Below are positions 15,281 to 23,622 of a stretch of DNA of 64,000 nucleotides, piece after piece. The stretch is taken from contig NZ_OY781107.1 in the NCBI RefSeq assembly GCF_963676475.1, positions 372,001-436,000 on the forward strand, given 5' to 3'. Below the pieces are notes generated by a model. That model did not search any database and was not told where the DNA came from. It saw only the letters and a program-made list of their open reading frames with translations. The DNA is from an uncultured Celeribacter sp. (GTDB taxonomy: Bacteria; Pseudomonadota; Alphaproteobacteria; Rhodobacterales; Rhodobacteraceae). Numbering within the stretch: the first letter of the stretch is position 1; each line of letters starts with the position of its first letter. The position numbers were made by a program, and so were the translations under genes.

Positions 15281-18200
15281 TTACGCAACAAGCGCCTCGG
15301 CCTTTTTCAGGTCCACGGACACCAGCTGCGAGACACCTTGTTCCTGCATGGTCACGCCGAACAGGCGGTCCATGCGGGCCATCGTCACGGCGTGGTGGGT
15401 GATCACCAAAAACCGCGTATCGGTGCGCTGGGTCATCTCGTCAAGCATATCGCAGAACCGCGTCACGTTGGCGTCGTCCAGCGGTGCGTCGACCTCGTCC
15501 AGCACACAGATCGGCGCCGGGTTCGCCATGAACACGGCAAAAATCAGCGCCAGCGCGGTGAGCGTCTGTTCGCCCCCCGACAAGAGCGACAGCGTCGACA
15601 ATTTCTTGCCCGGCGGCTGACACATAATCTCAAGCCCGGCCTCCAGCGGATCTTCGCTTTCAACCATCATGAGCCGCGCTTCGCCACCACCGAAGAGGTG
15701 GGTGAAGAGCATGGAGAAATTGCTGTTCACCTGCTCGAAGGCGGTCAGCAAACGCTCCCGCCCCTCGCGGTTCAAAGAGGCAATCCCGGAGCGCAGCGTC
15801 TTGATCGCCTCTTCCAGATCCTGCTTTTCTTTCAAAAGGGTATCGTGTTCCTCACGCACCTCTTTTGCATCTTCCTCGGCCCTGAGGTTCACCGCACCCA
15901 GGCTGTCGCGCAGGCGTTTCAACCGGTTCACATCGACCTCGATCACCTCATGCGAGGGGATTTTCTCCGGGTCAATGTCCAGCTCCTCCAAAAGTTTCGC
16001 GGGCGTGGTCTCCAACTCTTCACGGATACGCTCAAGCGCCGCCTCGACGGTCTCTTTCGCCGCATCGCGCCGGGCCTCTGACGCAGCCCGCGTTTCACGC
16101 GCCTCCGACGCCAAACGCTCTGCCTCGCGCTCCGCATGTACCGCCTCGCGCAGACCTTCTTCGGCCACGGCCAAACCGTCAGACGCGCGTTTCCGACGAT
16201 GCTCCGCCTCCTCGATCTGCGCCATCAAGGCCTCGCGCTTTTCGGCGATTTCCTCGGGCTGGGCGGCGGCCTCGTAAAGCTCTTCCTCGGTTGTTTCCTT
16301 GCGCTCCTGAAGCTCGGCAATCCGTTTGCCCGCCGTTTCCAGACGGTGCCGCCAGCCGGACAACTCCTTGGTGACTTCCTGCGACCGCCTTGTGCGGGCC
16401 TCACCTTCGCGACGGATTTCGTCATGCGACGAGCGCTTCGTCATCATGGTGATCCGCGCGGCCTCGACCGCAAGTTTTACCTCTTCGATGTCCGAGCGCG
16501 CGGCCTGCAAATCCGGCAGCTCCTTCACCGTTTTTTCCGCCTCGCGCAGACGTTGTTCCGCGCCCCGCGCCTCTTCCTCGTGGCGTGCCACGGCGAGGCC
16601 GAGGTTCTCGACCTTGCCCTCCGCCAGCGTCTTTTCATTCTCGACCTTCGACAGCATGCGCGCCGCTTCGGACATGGCGCGATCGGCATCTCGGCGCGCC
16701 TCACGCGCCATGCGGTCGGCCTCGGTCAGGCGGGCCAATTCCGTTTTCAAATGCTCATGCGCCTGCGCCGCGCCGCTGGCTTTGGCTTCTGCTGCGACCA
16801 ATTCCTGTTTCAGGTCTTCGAGCCGATTGAGCTGTTGCAAACGCAGCGCCGCCGCCGAGGGCGCATCCTCGGCCCCCGCGCGATAGCCGTCCCATCGCCA
16901 CATGTCGCCTTCGATTGAAACGAGGCGCTGGCCCGGTTCGAGATCGGCCTGCAACCGTGCGCCATCTTCGGCCCGCACCAGCCCGATCTGCGCCAGACGA
17001 CGGCTCAAAACCGGGGGTGCAGTGACGTAATCCTCAAGCGCCTCCACCCCATTGGGCAGATCCTGATCGTCCGGGTACTCCGGCAAAGTGACCCAACCGG
17101 AAGCCTGATAGCTTTCAATCGAAGGCTGTCTTAGATCATCAGAAAGCGCCGCGCCGAGTGCTTTTTCATATCCTGATTTGACTTTCACCAAATCCAAAAG
17201 CTGCGCGCCGCCGATCTGGTCGCGGTCAAGCATCTTCGCCAAAGCCGCCACTTCCGCCTTCAGCGCACCGACCTCGCCCTCGGCCTCGGAGCGCGCGGCA
17301 CGGGCCAGCGCTTCGCGCGATTGCGCCTCTGTTCGGGCCTCGTCGGCCTCAATCAACATCGCCTCGGCCTCTTCGGTGCGCGCGACGGCTTCTTCCTGCC
17401 CAGCTTCGGCCTCTTCCAAAGCCTCCGCGGACTGCGCCAAGGTTTCGCGCGCCGTCTCTACCGCGCCTCGTGCTCGATCCGCCTCGCCACGTGCGCGGTC
17501 CAGCGTCTTGCGGTTGTCCTCGACCAGACGCGTCGCCGATTGATGCCGCGCCGCAAGACGGGCGACGTCTTCGGTCATTTCAGTCAGCGTGGTTTCGCGG
17601 TTCGCTAAAATCTGACTGGCTTCCGAGGCCTCGGCGGAAGCGTCCAACAGTTTCGGTTCATGACCTTCGGCGGCTTTGATCAGCTCGCGTTGTTCCCATT
17701 CCAGACGCGAAATCGTCTCGCCCGCATCCTTGTTGAGCTGTTCCTCGCGTGCCATGTCGGCGACCAGTTGGTCGATGCGGCGCGACAGGGTTTCGATCAT
17801 CTCGCGTGCGCGGCGTTCTTCATCAGAGAGCTGATCGCGTGACACAGTGAGACGTTGCAAGACAGCCGCCGCAATTGCCTCTTCCTCGCGCAAAGGCGGC
17901 AGGGCCTCTTCGAATTTTTCGCGCTGTTTCGCGGCCTCGCGGGCGAGACGCTCGGCCTCAGACGCCTGTTTCAAACGGGTGCGCAGCACGTCCTCAGCTT
18001 CGGAGCGGGCCAGATCGGCATCGCGCCAACGGCGATAGTGCAAAAGCCCCTCGGCATGGCGCAGCTCCGTGCCGATTTCGCGGTAGCGCGCGGCTTGGCG
18101 GGCCTGACGGGCAAGCGAAGCCAATTGGCTCGCGAGCTGTTCGATCACGTCATCGACGCGGGCGAGGTTGGTTTCCGCGCCTTTGAGTTTCAACTCAGCC

Positions 18201-18736
18201 TCGTGACGGCGCTGATAGAGGCCCGAAATCCCGGCGGCTTCCTCCAAGATGCGACGACGCGCTTTAGGTTTGGCGTTGATCAGCTCTGAGATTTGACCCT
18301 GACGCACAAGCGCCGGCGAATGCGCACCGGTGGAGGCGTCGGCAAAGAGCATGGAGACGTCTCGCGCCCGCACGTCTTTGGTGTTCACCTTATAGGCGGA
18401 GCCGGCGTCGCGGGTGATGCGGCGGATGATCTCGACCGAGTCGCTGTCGTTAAAACCCGCGGGCGCGAGGCGCTCCGAGTTGTCGATCATCAGGCAGACT
18501 TCGGCGAAATTGCGCGCAGGACGCGTCGAAGCACCGGCGAAGATCACATCTTCCATGCCCGCGCCCCGCATCGCCTTGGGTCGGTTTTCACCCATCACCC
18601 AGCGCAACGCCTCCAGAAGATTCGATTTGCCACAGCCGTTCGGGCCGACAACGCCCGTCAGCCCATCCGCGATCACGAGATCGGTGGGGTCCACAAAGCT
18701 TTTGAAGCCATTGAGACGCAGACGGGTGAAACGCAA
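15281..18736 (-). CDS. smc: Chromosome segregation protein SMC
   Basis: The 1151-residue SMC condensin compacts and resolves newly replicated chromosomes with ScpA/ScpB. The N-terminal head has LNGFKSFVDPT and the Walker A GVVGPNGCGKSN. Two long coiled coils flank a hinge near residues 510-640 (GGAQLLDLVKVKSGYEKALGAAL). The C-terminal head has the signature LSLLSGGEQTLTALAL and the Walker B CVLDEVDAPLDD. Length is normal. It is a single-gene unit. A perfect DnaA box lies about 100 bases upstream of the start. Confidence 0.97.
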   Translation of the reverse strand: MRFTRLRLNGFKSFVDPTDLVIADGLTGVVGPNGCGKSNLLEALRWVMGENRPKAMRGAGMEDVIFAGASTRPARNFAEVCLMIDNSERLAPAGFNDSDSVEIIRRITRDAGSAYKVNTKDVRARDVSMLFADASTGAHSPALVRQGQISELINAKPKARRRILEEAAGISGLYQRRHEAELKLKGAETNLARVDDVIEQLASQLASLARQARQAARYREIGTELRHAEGLLHYRRWRDADLARSEAEDVLRTRLKQASEAERLAREAAKQREKFEEALPPLREEEAIAAAVLQRLTVSRDQLSDEERRAREMIETLSRRIDQLVADMAREEQLNKDAGETISRLEWEQRELIKAAEGHEPKLLDASAEASEASQILANRETTLTEMTEDVARLAARHQSATRLVEDNRKTLDRARGEADRARGAVETARETLAQSAEALEEAEAGQEEAVARTEEAEAMLIEADEARTEAQSREALARAARSEAEGEVGALKAEVAALAKMLDRDQIGGAQLLDLVKVKSGYEKALGAALSDDLRQPSIESYQASGWVTLPEYPDDQDLPNGVEALEDYVTAPPVLSRRLAQIGLVRAEDGARLQADLEPGQRLVSIEGDMWRWDGYRAGAEDAPSAAALRLQQLNRLEDLKQELVAAEAKASGAAQAHEHLKTELARLTEADRMAREARRDADRAMSEAARMLSKVENEKTLAEGKVENLGLAVARHEEEARGAEQRLREAEKTVKELPDLQAARSDIEEVKLAVEAARITMMTKRSSHDEIRREGEARTRRSQEVTKELSGWRHRLETAGKRIAELQERKETTEEELYEAAAQPEEIAEKREALMAQIEEAEHRRKRASDGLAVAEEGLREAVHAEREAERLASEARETRAASEARRDAAKETVEAALERIREELETTPAKLLEELDIDPEKIPSHEVIEVDVNRLKRLRDSLGAVNLRAEEDAKEVREEHDTLLKEKQDLEEAIKTLRSGIASLNREGRERLLTAFEQVNSNFSMLFTHLFGGGEARLMMVESEDPLEAGLEIMCQPPGKKLSTLSLLSGGEQTLTALALIFAVFMANPAPICVLDEVDAPLDDANVTRFCDMLDEMTQRTDTRFLVITHHAVTMARMDRLFGVTMQEQGVSQLVSVDLKKAEALVA

Positions 18737-18833
18737 ACGAAGACTCTTTTCTGATTCCTATGGAGGAAAAGTCTTTGGGAGGGGCGGACGTGAGTCAACG
18801 GGGAAGCCGCGAGATATGGGGAAAACCGGAAAG

Positions 18834-18842
18834 TTATCCACA
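18834..18842 (+). promoter_or_regulatory. DnaA box consensus upstream of smc
   Basis: TTATCCACA matches the high-affinity DnaA box TTATNCACA at every position. It stands alone in the 149-base spacer between smc and the small basic protein gene, about 98 bases before the smc start. A nine-base match can occur by chance, so DnaA control of smc is only a suggestion. Confidence 0.45.
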
Positions 18843-18885
18843 AAATATCGCATTGATGTGACGCAGAGCGCTTAAACAGAGAGGT

Positions 18886-19038
18886 TTATTTCTCGGTCTT
18901 CTTTTCCGCCGCGGCTTTCATCCGGGCCAAAATTTCGGCCTTGGGTGCGGCTTTGCCACCGGGCGTCTGACGTTTGTGTTCACCATGTTTCGGCGCTGCG
19001 GAGGGCTTTTTCGCCCCGCCCATTTTCGAATAATCCAT
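18886..19038 (-). CDS. Small basic protein, 50 residues, unknown
   Basis: The frame begins MDYSKMGGAKKPS and is rich in lysine, alanine and proline, ending KAEILARMKAAAEKKTEK. GAGG lies 7 bases before the ATG at 19038, which favours it over the in-frame ATG at 19044. The composition suggests a disordered basic start and a short C-terminal helix. There is no signal peptide or cysteine. It sits upstream of smc on the same strand. I do not recognise a family. Confidence 0.6.
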   Translation of the reverse strand: MDYSKMGGAKKPSAAPKHGEHKRQTPGGKAAPKAEILARMKAAAEKKTEK

Positions 19039-19133
19039 CGACATACCTCATGAGAGTTGGTCCTTGTGATGCCTTGTAATCGCAGCCTGGGCAAGCCCTG
19101 TCACGCGGCACAAAGACCTCTCTCAGAGAACTT

Positions 19134-19508
19134 TCAACGCCAAGGCATCGTGTTGCAGGTGCCCGGCACCCAATCCTTGGCGCCCGGTCCGTCGGAGCAA
19201 TCCAGCTGGGCTTTCGACATCGCCTGATCGCCGATGAAGGTGCCTTTCTTGAGCTTGCACTGGGTGACCTGCATCGCGGCGGTTTCCATTTGCATCAGGA
19301 TCATTCGACGCGAGGGCGGCGGGAAGACAGGGTTGACGCGATGGACCTCGACGCAATTGCGGGTCTCTTCGGTGTAGACGCGATAGCTGTTGCCGCCGAC
19401 TTCGACGGTGGAAAACGCCGCACGGGAATAGCCCAGCGCAGGGCTGTCGGCCATGCAGGCAGGCAGCAAGAGGGCGGACATCAGAAGAGCGGCGTGAAGG
19501 TGTTTCAT
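19134..19508 (-). CDS. Hypothetical lipoprotein, 124 residues
   Basis: The protein starts MKHLHAALLMSALLLPACMADS, giving a clear signal peptide with lipobox LPAC near residue 18 and so membrane anchoring through a lipidated cysteine. The mature part has GGNSYRVYTEETRNCVEVHRV and four further cysteines (TQCKL, LDCSD, GTCNT), which could form disulfides in the periplasm. The family is not recognised. The start at 19508 is preferred because the signal peptide begins there. A perfect TTAA-N7-TTAA site sits 24 bases upstream. Confidence 0.75.
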   Translation of the reverse strand: MKHLHAALLMSALLLPACMADSPALGYSRAAFSTVEVGGNSYRVYTEETRNCVEVHRVNPVFPPPSRRMILMQMETAAMQVTQCKLKKGTFIGDQAMSKAQLDCSDGPGAKDWVPGTCNTMPWR

Positions 19509-19531
19509 GACGCGAGAGTGCGCCAACTTGG

Positions 19532-19546
19532 TTAACCAAGGCTTAA
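19532..19546. promoter_or_regulatory. CtrA-type binding site upstream of the lipoprotein gene
   Basis: TTAACCAAGGCTTAA fits the TTAA-N7-TTAA full site of the alphaproteobacterial cell-cycle regulator CtrA and includes the favoured TTAACC half. It is 24 bases upstream of the lipoprotein start codon, where it would overlap the promoter. No experimental support is available. Confidence 0.5.
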
Positions 19547-19574
19547 CGTCATCTTAGGTCCGCAAGCTCATCAG

Positions 19575-20423
19575 CTAAAAGGACTGCATCCCGCCACGTT
19601 TCGGGTCCAGCAGGTTGGACGGCCCGGTTTCCAGCACCTCGACCTCATCGCCCAGCACCATATTGCCCTCTTCTTCGACCACCATGTTTTGACCGAAGAT
19701 GATCTTACCCGACACGGATCGGTGAATACGGCGCAGCGTGGCCAAGGGCTCGTGCGGGTGGGTCTGTTCGCCGGTTTGCGGGTCCTGCGTCGTCATAACA
19801 CAACGGTCACAGGGTTTGACGATCCGCAACACGGTGGACCCGATGCGCAGCACACGCCACGTGTCCTCGCTCCAGGGCTCGATGTCGCCCGCAATCACGA
19901 TATTGGGGCGGAAGCGGCGCATTTCGACGGGCGAGGCCAGTTCTGCGTTCAATTCGGCCAAAGAGGCCTGTGTCGTCAAAAGCATCGGAAACCCATCGGA
20001 CAGGGCGGTATAATGACCGTCGGGCGCATAGATGCGATCCACGGGACGGCGCGCATGATCCGGGAAATAGATCAGACGCACCTCGCGCTCGAGTGCGGAA
20101 GACAGAAAATGCGAGGCGTAATTGCCGGCGTCTTCGACGGCCTCGATCTCGGTCGAAAACACGCGAACCGAAACGGCGGCCCCACTTGGATAGGGCACAT
20201 CAAGACGACTGCCCTCGAAGGAAATCGAGACACCTGTCTCTGTGTCGACCGCGTTCAAATGCGCCATTTGGGGCAATTCACGCCGCGTTGCCACCTTACC
20301 GTTCGGATAGACCACCGCCCAGCGTCGGTCCCCGACGATCCCAAAACCCTGAACCTTGACGGCCGCGTGATCCGTGCCGGTCAGACTTTTTACGGGATAG
20401 GTGGTGATGCGCGCCAGTCTCAT
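19575..20423 (-). CDS. MOSC domain protein (YcbX/mARC-like)
   Basis: The 282-residue protein has an N-terminal MOSC_N barrel (RLARITTYPVKSLTG) and a C-terminal MOSC domain. The conserved cysteine region is IVKPCDRCVMTTQDPQTGEQ. This cysteine block ligates molybdenum in mARC and YcbX proteins, which reduce N-hydroxylated compounds such as 6-hydroxylaminopurine. The [2Fe-2S] ferredoxin domain that follows in E. coli YcbX is absent, so an external electron donor would be needed. The start at 20423 is preferred over 20438 by homology. It is divergent from the FNR-box membrane protein gene. Confidence 0.85.
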   Translation of the reverse strand: MRLARITTYPVKSLTGTDHAAVKVQGFGIVGDRRWAVVYPNGKVATRRELPQMAHLNAVDTETGVSISFEGSRLDVPYPSGAAVSVRVFSTEIEAVEDAGNYASHFLSSALEREVRLIYFPDHARRPVDRIYAPDGHYTALSDGFPMLLTTQASLAELNAELASPVEMRRFRPNIVIAGDIEPWSEDTWRVLRIGSTVLRIVKPCDRCVMTTQDPQTGEQTHPHEPLATLRRIHRSVSGKIIFGQNMVVEEEGNMVLGDEVEVLETGPSNLLDPKRGGMQSF

Positions 20424-20572
20424 TGTCCCCCCGAACAAATTTCAAGAACTGCCTCGTCCTAAACGATTCGGTATGAAAAGAGCAGTTGGCTCAAAAGACA
20501 GGCCGTTCCTCTGGATCAATCTTTTTGCGACAAAATGTCAAGACATGCCCGGACCAATCGCCTCGCGACGTT

Positions 20573-20586
20573 TTGACATGTATCAA
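20573..20586. promoter_or_regulatory. FNR/FnrL-type box
   Basis: TTGACATGTATCAA is a full match to the TTGA-N6-TCAA consensus of FNR/CRP-family regulators. It ends 57 bases before the membrane-protein start codon at 20644. A nearby inverted repeat ATGTC-AA-GACAT (20535-20546) could be a second protein site. This suggests control by oxygen or nitric oxide, as for FnrL and Dnr regulons in Rhodobacteraceae. Confidence 0.55.
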
Positions 20587-20643
20587 GGATATAGGTTTTC
20601 CACCATTATATTCTATAAACCGAATATGATTAGGAGACCTGAA

Positions 20644-21846
20644 ATGAAACCTTCACGCGCGGCCGATCATTACGTGCCCACGTATTTCCTCGCCTCCTTG
20701 GGTGCGGGGGGCCTCTCTGTCACCTTCTTTATGTATCTGATGTTCTGGGTGCCGCATCCGGGGCGTCCCGTTCCGGTGTTCGAGGACATTCTGGCGGCAT
20801 GGGGCACCGGCAGCCTGCCAATGCGTCTGGGCCTTGCAGTGGCCATTGCGGGCATTGCCGTTTTCGTCTTTCTCAACCTCAAGCTGTTGATCTGGAACCT
20901 GAGCCAATACGCAGCGCTGAAGAAAACCGAGCGTTACACGCAATTGCGCAACTCCAACGCGGAATCCACGCTTTTGGCGATGCCTTTGGCGCTCGCCATG
21001 TCGGTGAACGGGCTGTTCATCGCGGGTCTGGTGTTCGTGCCAAACCTTTGGAGCATTGTGGAATATCTCTTTCCCTTCGCGATGATCGCATTTGGTGTCA
21101 TCGGCTGGATCGCCCTGTCGATCATTGGCGATTTTCTGGGCCGCGTTTTGTCCAAAGGCGGCGTGTTCGATGTGACCTCGCACAACTCCTTCGCCCAGAT
21201 GCTGCCGGCTTTCGCACTTTCGATGGTCGGCGTCGGTTTTGCCGCCCCTGCCGCCATGTCGCATGTGCCTTGGGTGGTCGCGGTCGCCCTCGTGCTCTCG
21301 ACCTTCTTTGCTGTGGCCGCTTTGATCTATGCCCTTGTGGCACTGACCACAGCGTTCAACTCGATGCTGCATTACGGCACCCACGAAGAATCCGGCCCCA
21401 CGCTTTTGATCGTGATCCCGATCGTGACGATCCTCTCGATCCTCTTCATGCGTCAAAACCATGGGTTGCACACCTTTGACGGCCATTCCGATCCGGCAAG
21501 CACAATGATGTTCCTCGCCCGCATGTTGTCGCTTCAGGTCGTCTTTCTGGGCCTCGGTCTCGTGGTGTTGAAACGTCAGGGCTATTTCAAGGATTTCGTC
21601 TTTGGGACGAAAACCTCGGCGGGTTCTTATGCGCTCGTATGTCCGGGGGTTGCGCTCTCTGTGCTGATCCAGTTCTTCGTGAATTCGGGTCTGGTGCAGG
21701 CCGGTGTGATTGCAAAGTTCAGCGTGACCTATTGGGGGATCACCGCCATCGCGATTGCGTTCCAAGTCGCCATGGTTGCCCTGGTGTTCCGTCTCAACGC
21801 GCAGCATTTTAGCCGCTCAGGCGCCGAGGCTGTGCCTGCGGAATAA
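20644..21846 (+). CDS. Polytopic inner-membrane protein, tentatively TsoY-like
   Basis: The 400-residue protein has about ten hydrophobic helices. The start is HYVPTYFLASLGAGGLSVTFF (shown in part), with a histidine motif near residue 275 (RQNHGLHTFDGHSDP), a possible metal or ligand site. Overall topology recalls TehA/SLAC1-type ten-helix carriers. From memory it resembles the family named TsoY, but I cannot confirm this. AGGAGA lies 7 bases before the ATG. The upstream FNR-type box suggests use under low oxygen. It ends with a strong terminator and is divergent from the MOSC gene. Confidence 0.7.
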   Translation: MKPSRAADHYVPTYFLASLGAGGLSVTFFMYLMFWVPHPGRPVPVFEDILAAWGTGSLPMRLGLAVAIAGIAVFVFLNLKLLIWNLSQYAALKKTERYTQLRNSNAESTLLAMPLALAMSVNGLFIAGLVFVPNLWSIVEYLFPFAMIAFGVIGWIALSIIGDFLGRVLSKGGVFDVTSHNSFAQMLPAFALSMVGVGFAAPAAMSHVPWVVAVALVLSTFFAVAALIYALVALTTAFNSMLHYGTHEESGPTLLIVIPIVTILSILFMRQNHGLHTFDGHSDPASTMMFLARMLSLQVVFLGLGLVVLKRQGYFKDFVFGTKTSAGSYALVCPGVALSVLIQFFVNSGLVQAGVIAKFSVTYWGITAIAIAFQVAMVALVFRLNAQHFSRSGAEAVPAE

Positions 21847-21865
21847 GCCAGCTTCACACATTGAG

Positions 21866-21899
21866 CGCGCGTCATGGCCTCAACATGGCGCGCGTTTTT
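21866..21899 (+). terminator. Rho-independent terminator
   Basis: CGCGCGTCATG pairs with CATGGCGCGCG (11 bp with one G-U pair, 7-base loop), followed by TTTTT. It lies 20 bases after the membrane-protein stop codon and before lrgA. Confidence 0.8.
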
Positions 21900-21995
21900 C
21901 ATGAACGCATCTTTGCTTGCGACCCCGTCTCTGCATAGTACACTCGCCCCTCGTGGCCTCAGGCCCAAAGCGACAAAACGAGGTGCGGCAGCAGC

Positions 21996-22358
21996 ATGAT
22001 CTTTCATTTCGGACTCTTTCTAGGCTTCCAGCTGGTCGGCGAAATTCTCGCCCGGACGCTGTCCCTGAACCTCCCCGGCCCGGTCATCGGCATGATCCTC
22101 TTGGCCGCGCTTTTGTTGCTACACCCCCGCATCGGGCAGGCGATTGAGAAAACCGCCACCGGCTTTCTCTCGCATCTCTCGTTGCTCTTCGTGCCTGCGG
22201 GCGTCGGCGTGGTGCAATATCTCGATCAGATCTCCGACATCGGCCTGCCGCTTGCGACCGCCCTTGTCGGCTCCACGGTCCTCTCCATCGCAGCGGGAGC
22301 TTTGACCTTCAAATATGTGAACCGCTTAAGAGGCGTCCCCGACGAAACCCCGGAATGA
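21996..22358 (+). CDS. lrgA: CidA/LrgA family holin-like protein
   Basis: The 120-residue membrane protein has four hydrophobic helices and family features GFQLVGEILARTLSLNLPGPVIGMILL (shown in part: LPGPVIGM) and LLFVPAGVGVV. LrgA/CidA proteins form small holin-like pores and with LrgB influence murein hydrolase activity, programmed lysis or, in some bacteria, pyruvate and metabolite transport. No dedicated regulator lies next to it. The stop overlaps the lrgB start by four bases (ATGA). Confidence 0.9.
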   Translation: MIFHFGLFLGFQLVGEILARTLSLNLPGPVIGMILLAALLLLHPRIGQAIEKTATGFLSHLSLLFVPAGVGVVQYLDQISDIGLPLATALVGSTVLSIAAGALTFKYVNRLRGVPDETPE

Positions 22359-23071
22359 ATGAAATTCTCAACATCTGGAGCTACCTCTCCGAAGGGCCGC
22401 TGTTGTGGCTCACCGTCACGCTTTTCGCCTATCTCATCGGGCTGGGCTGTTTCAACCTGTCGGGCAATAAACCCGTGGTGAACCCCGTCTTGATCTCGAT
22501 GATCCTGCTCTCCGCACTTTTGAAACTCACCGGCACCAGCTACGCGACCTATTTCGAGGGCGCGCAATTCGTGCATTTCATGTTGGGCCCGGCCACCGTC
22601 GCGCTCGCTGTGCCGCTTTGGCAGAACTGGCAGCGCGTCAAAGCCGCCGCCGTGCCGATGTTGGCCGCTTTGGTCGTGGGCGGCACCGTCTCCATGGCCT
22701 CGGCGGTCGCGATTGGGTACGCCTGCGGGTTGCGCGGCGAGCTGTTGCTCTCCTTGGTGCCCAAGGCCGCGACCTCTCCTGTCGCCATCGGCGTGTCCGA
22801 GGCCATCGGGGGCTTGCCGACCCTCACCGTGGCGCTGGTGCTGATCACCGGGGTCATTGGCGCGGTGGTGACCACGCCTTTGCTCAACGCCCTTCGCATC
22901 CGTGACTATCGCGGGCGCGGCTTTGCCACCGGAGTTGCGGCCCATGGCATCGGCACAGCGCGGGCCTTTCAGGTCCATGGCACGGCGGGGGCTTTCGCGG
23001 GCATCGGCATGGTGTTGAACGCCATCCTCACCGCCCTTGTCGCGCCGCTTTTTGTTCACCTGTTTTTCTAG
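22355..23071 (+). CDS. lrgB: LrgB/CidB family membrane protein
   Basis: The 238-residue partner of LrgA has many helices and the conserved LVPKAATSPVAIGVSE block and AAHGIGTARAFQ near the C-terminus, both diagnostic of the LrgB family. It is translationally coupled to lrgA. An FMN reductase gene starts 8 bases after its stop, so the three are likely one transcript. The role here (lysis control or metabolite export) cannot be decided from sequence. Confidence 0.92.
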   Translation: MNEILNIWSYLSEGPLLWLTVTLFAYLIGLGCFNLSGNKPVVNPVLISMILLSALLKLTGTSYATYFEGAQFVHFMLGPATVALAVPLWQNWQRVKAAAVPMLAALVVGGTVSMASAVAIGYACGLRGELLLSLVPKAATSPVAIGVSEAIGGLPTLTVALVLITGVIGAVVTTPLLNALRIRDYRGRGFATGVAAHGIGTARAFQVHGTAGAFAGIGMVLNAILTALVAPLFVHLFF

Positions 23072-23079
23072 GAGCCATC

Positions 23080-23622
23080 ATGACCTTGAAGCTTCTCGGC
23101 ATCTCCGGCGCTCTGCGCACGCAGTCGACCAACACCAAGCTCATGCACGAGGCTGTGCGCCTGTTTGGGCCCTGTGACTTCACTCGCGCCGATCTGCGCC
23201 TGCCGCTGTACGACGCGGATCTGGAGGCGGAAGGCATGCCCGAAGCGGTCACCACATTGGCGGAACAGATCAGAGACGCCGATGCCGTGGTGATCGCGAC
23301 ACCCGAATATAACAAGATGATCCCCGGCCTGTTGAAAAACGCGCTCGACTGGATCAGCCGCACGGGCATGAAGCCTTGGGAGTACAAACCCGTCGCGATC
23401 ATGTCAGCGGCGGGAGGGCGCGCGGGCGGAGAGCGGTCGCAATATTCGCTGCGATGGGCAATGACGCCTTTCAACGCGCATATCCTGCAAGCGCCGGAGG
23501 TCTTGGTCGCGGACAGCTCGAACGCCTTCGACGACCAAGGGCGGCTCATCAATGAGCGCACGATTGCAGGGCTTGAAAAGCTGATGACAGCTTTGCGCGA
23601 GGCGGCTTCACAGCCGGTTTGA
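23080..23622 (+). CDS. NAD(P)H-dependent FMN reductase
   Basis: The 180-residue flavodoxin-fold reductase starts LGISGALRTQSTNTKLM, a phosphate-binding loop for FMN, and has VVIATPEYNKMIPGLLKNALDW, the family signature near residue 75, then IMSAAGGRAGGERSQY. Related enzymes (ArsH-, chromate- and quinone-reductase types) reduce free FMN, quinones or azo compounds. It lies in the lrgAB unit. Its last 15 bases overlap tail-to-tail with the VOC gene. Confidence 0.88.
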   Translation: MTLKLLGISGALRTQSTNTKLMHEAVRLFGPCDFTRADLRLPLYDADLEAEGMPEAVTTLAEQIRDADAVVIATPEYNKMIPGLLKNALDWISRTGMKPWEYKPVAIMSAAGGRAGGERSQYSLRWAMTPFNAHILQAPEVLVADSSNAFDDQGRLINERTIAGLEKLMTALREAASQPV

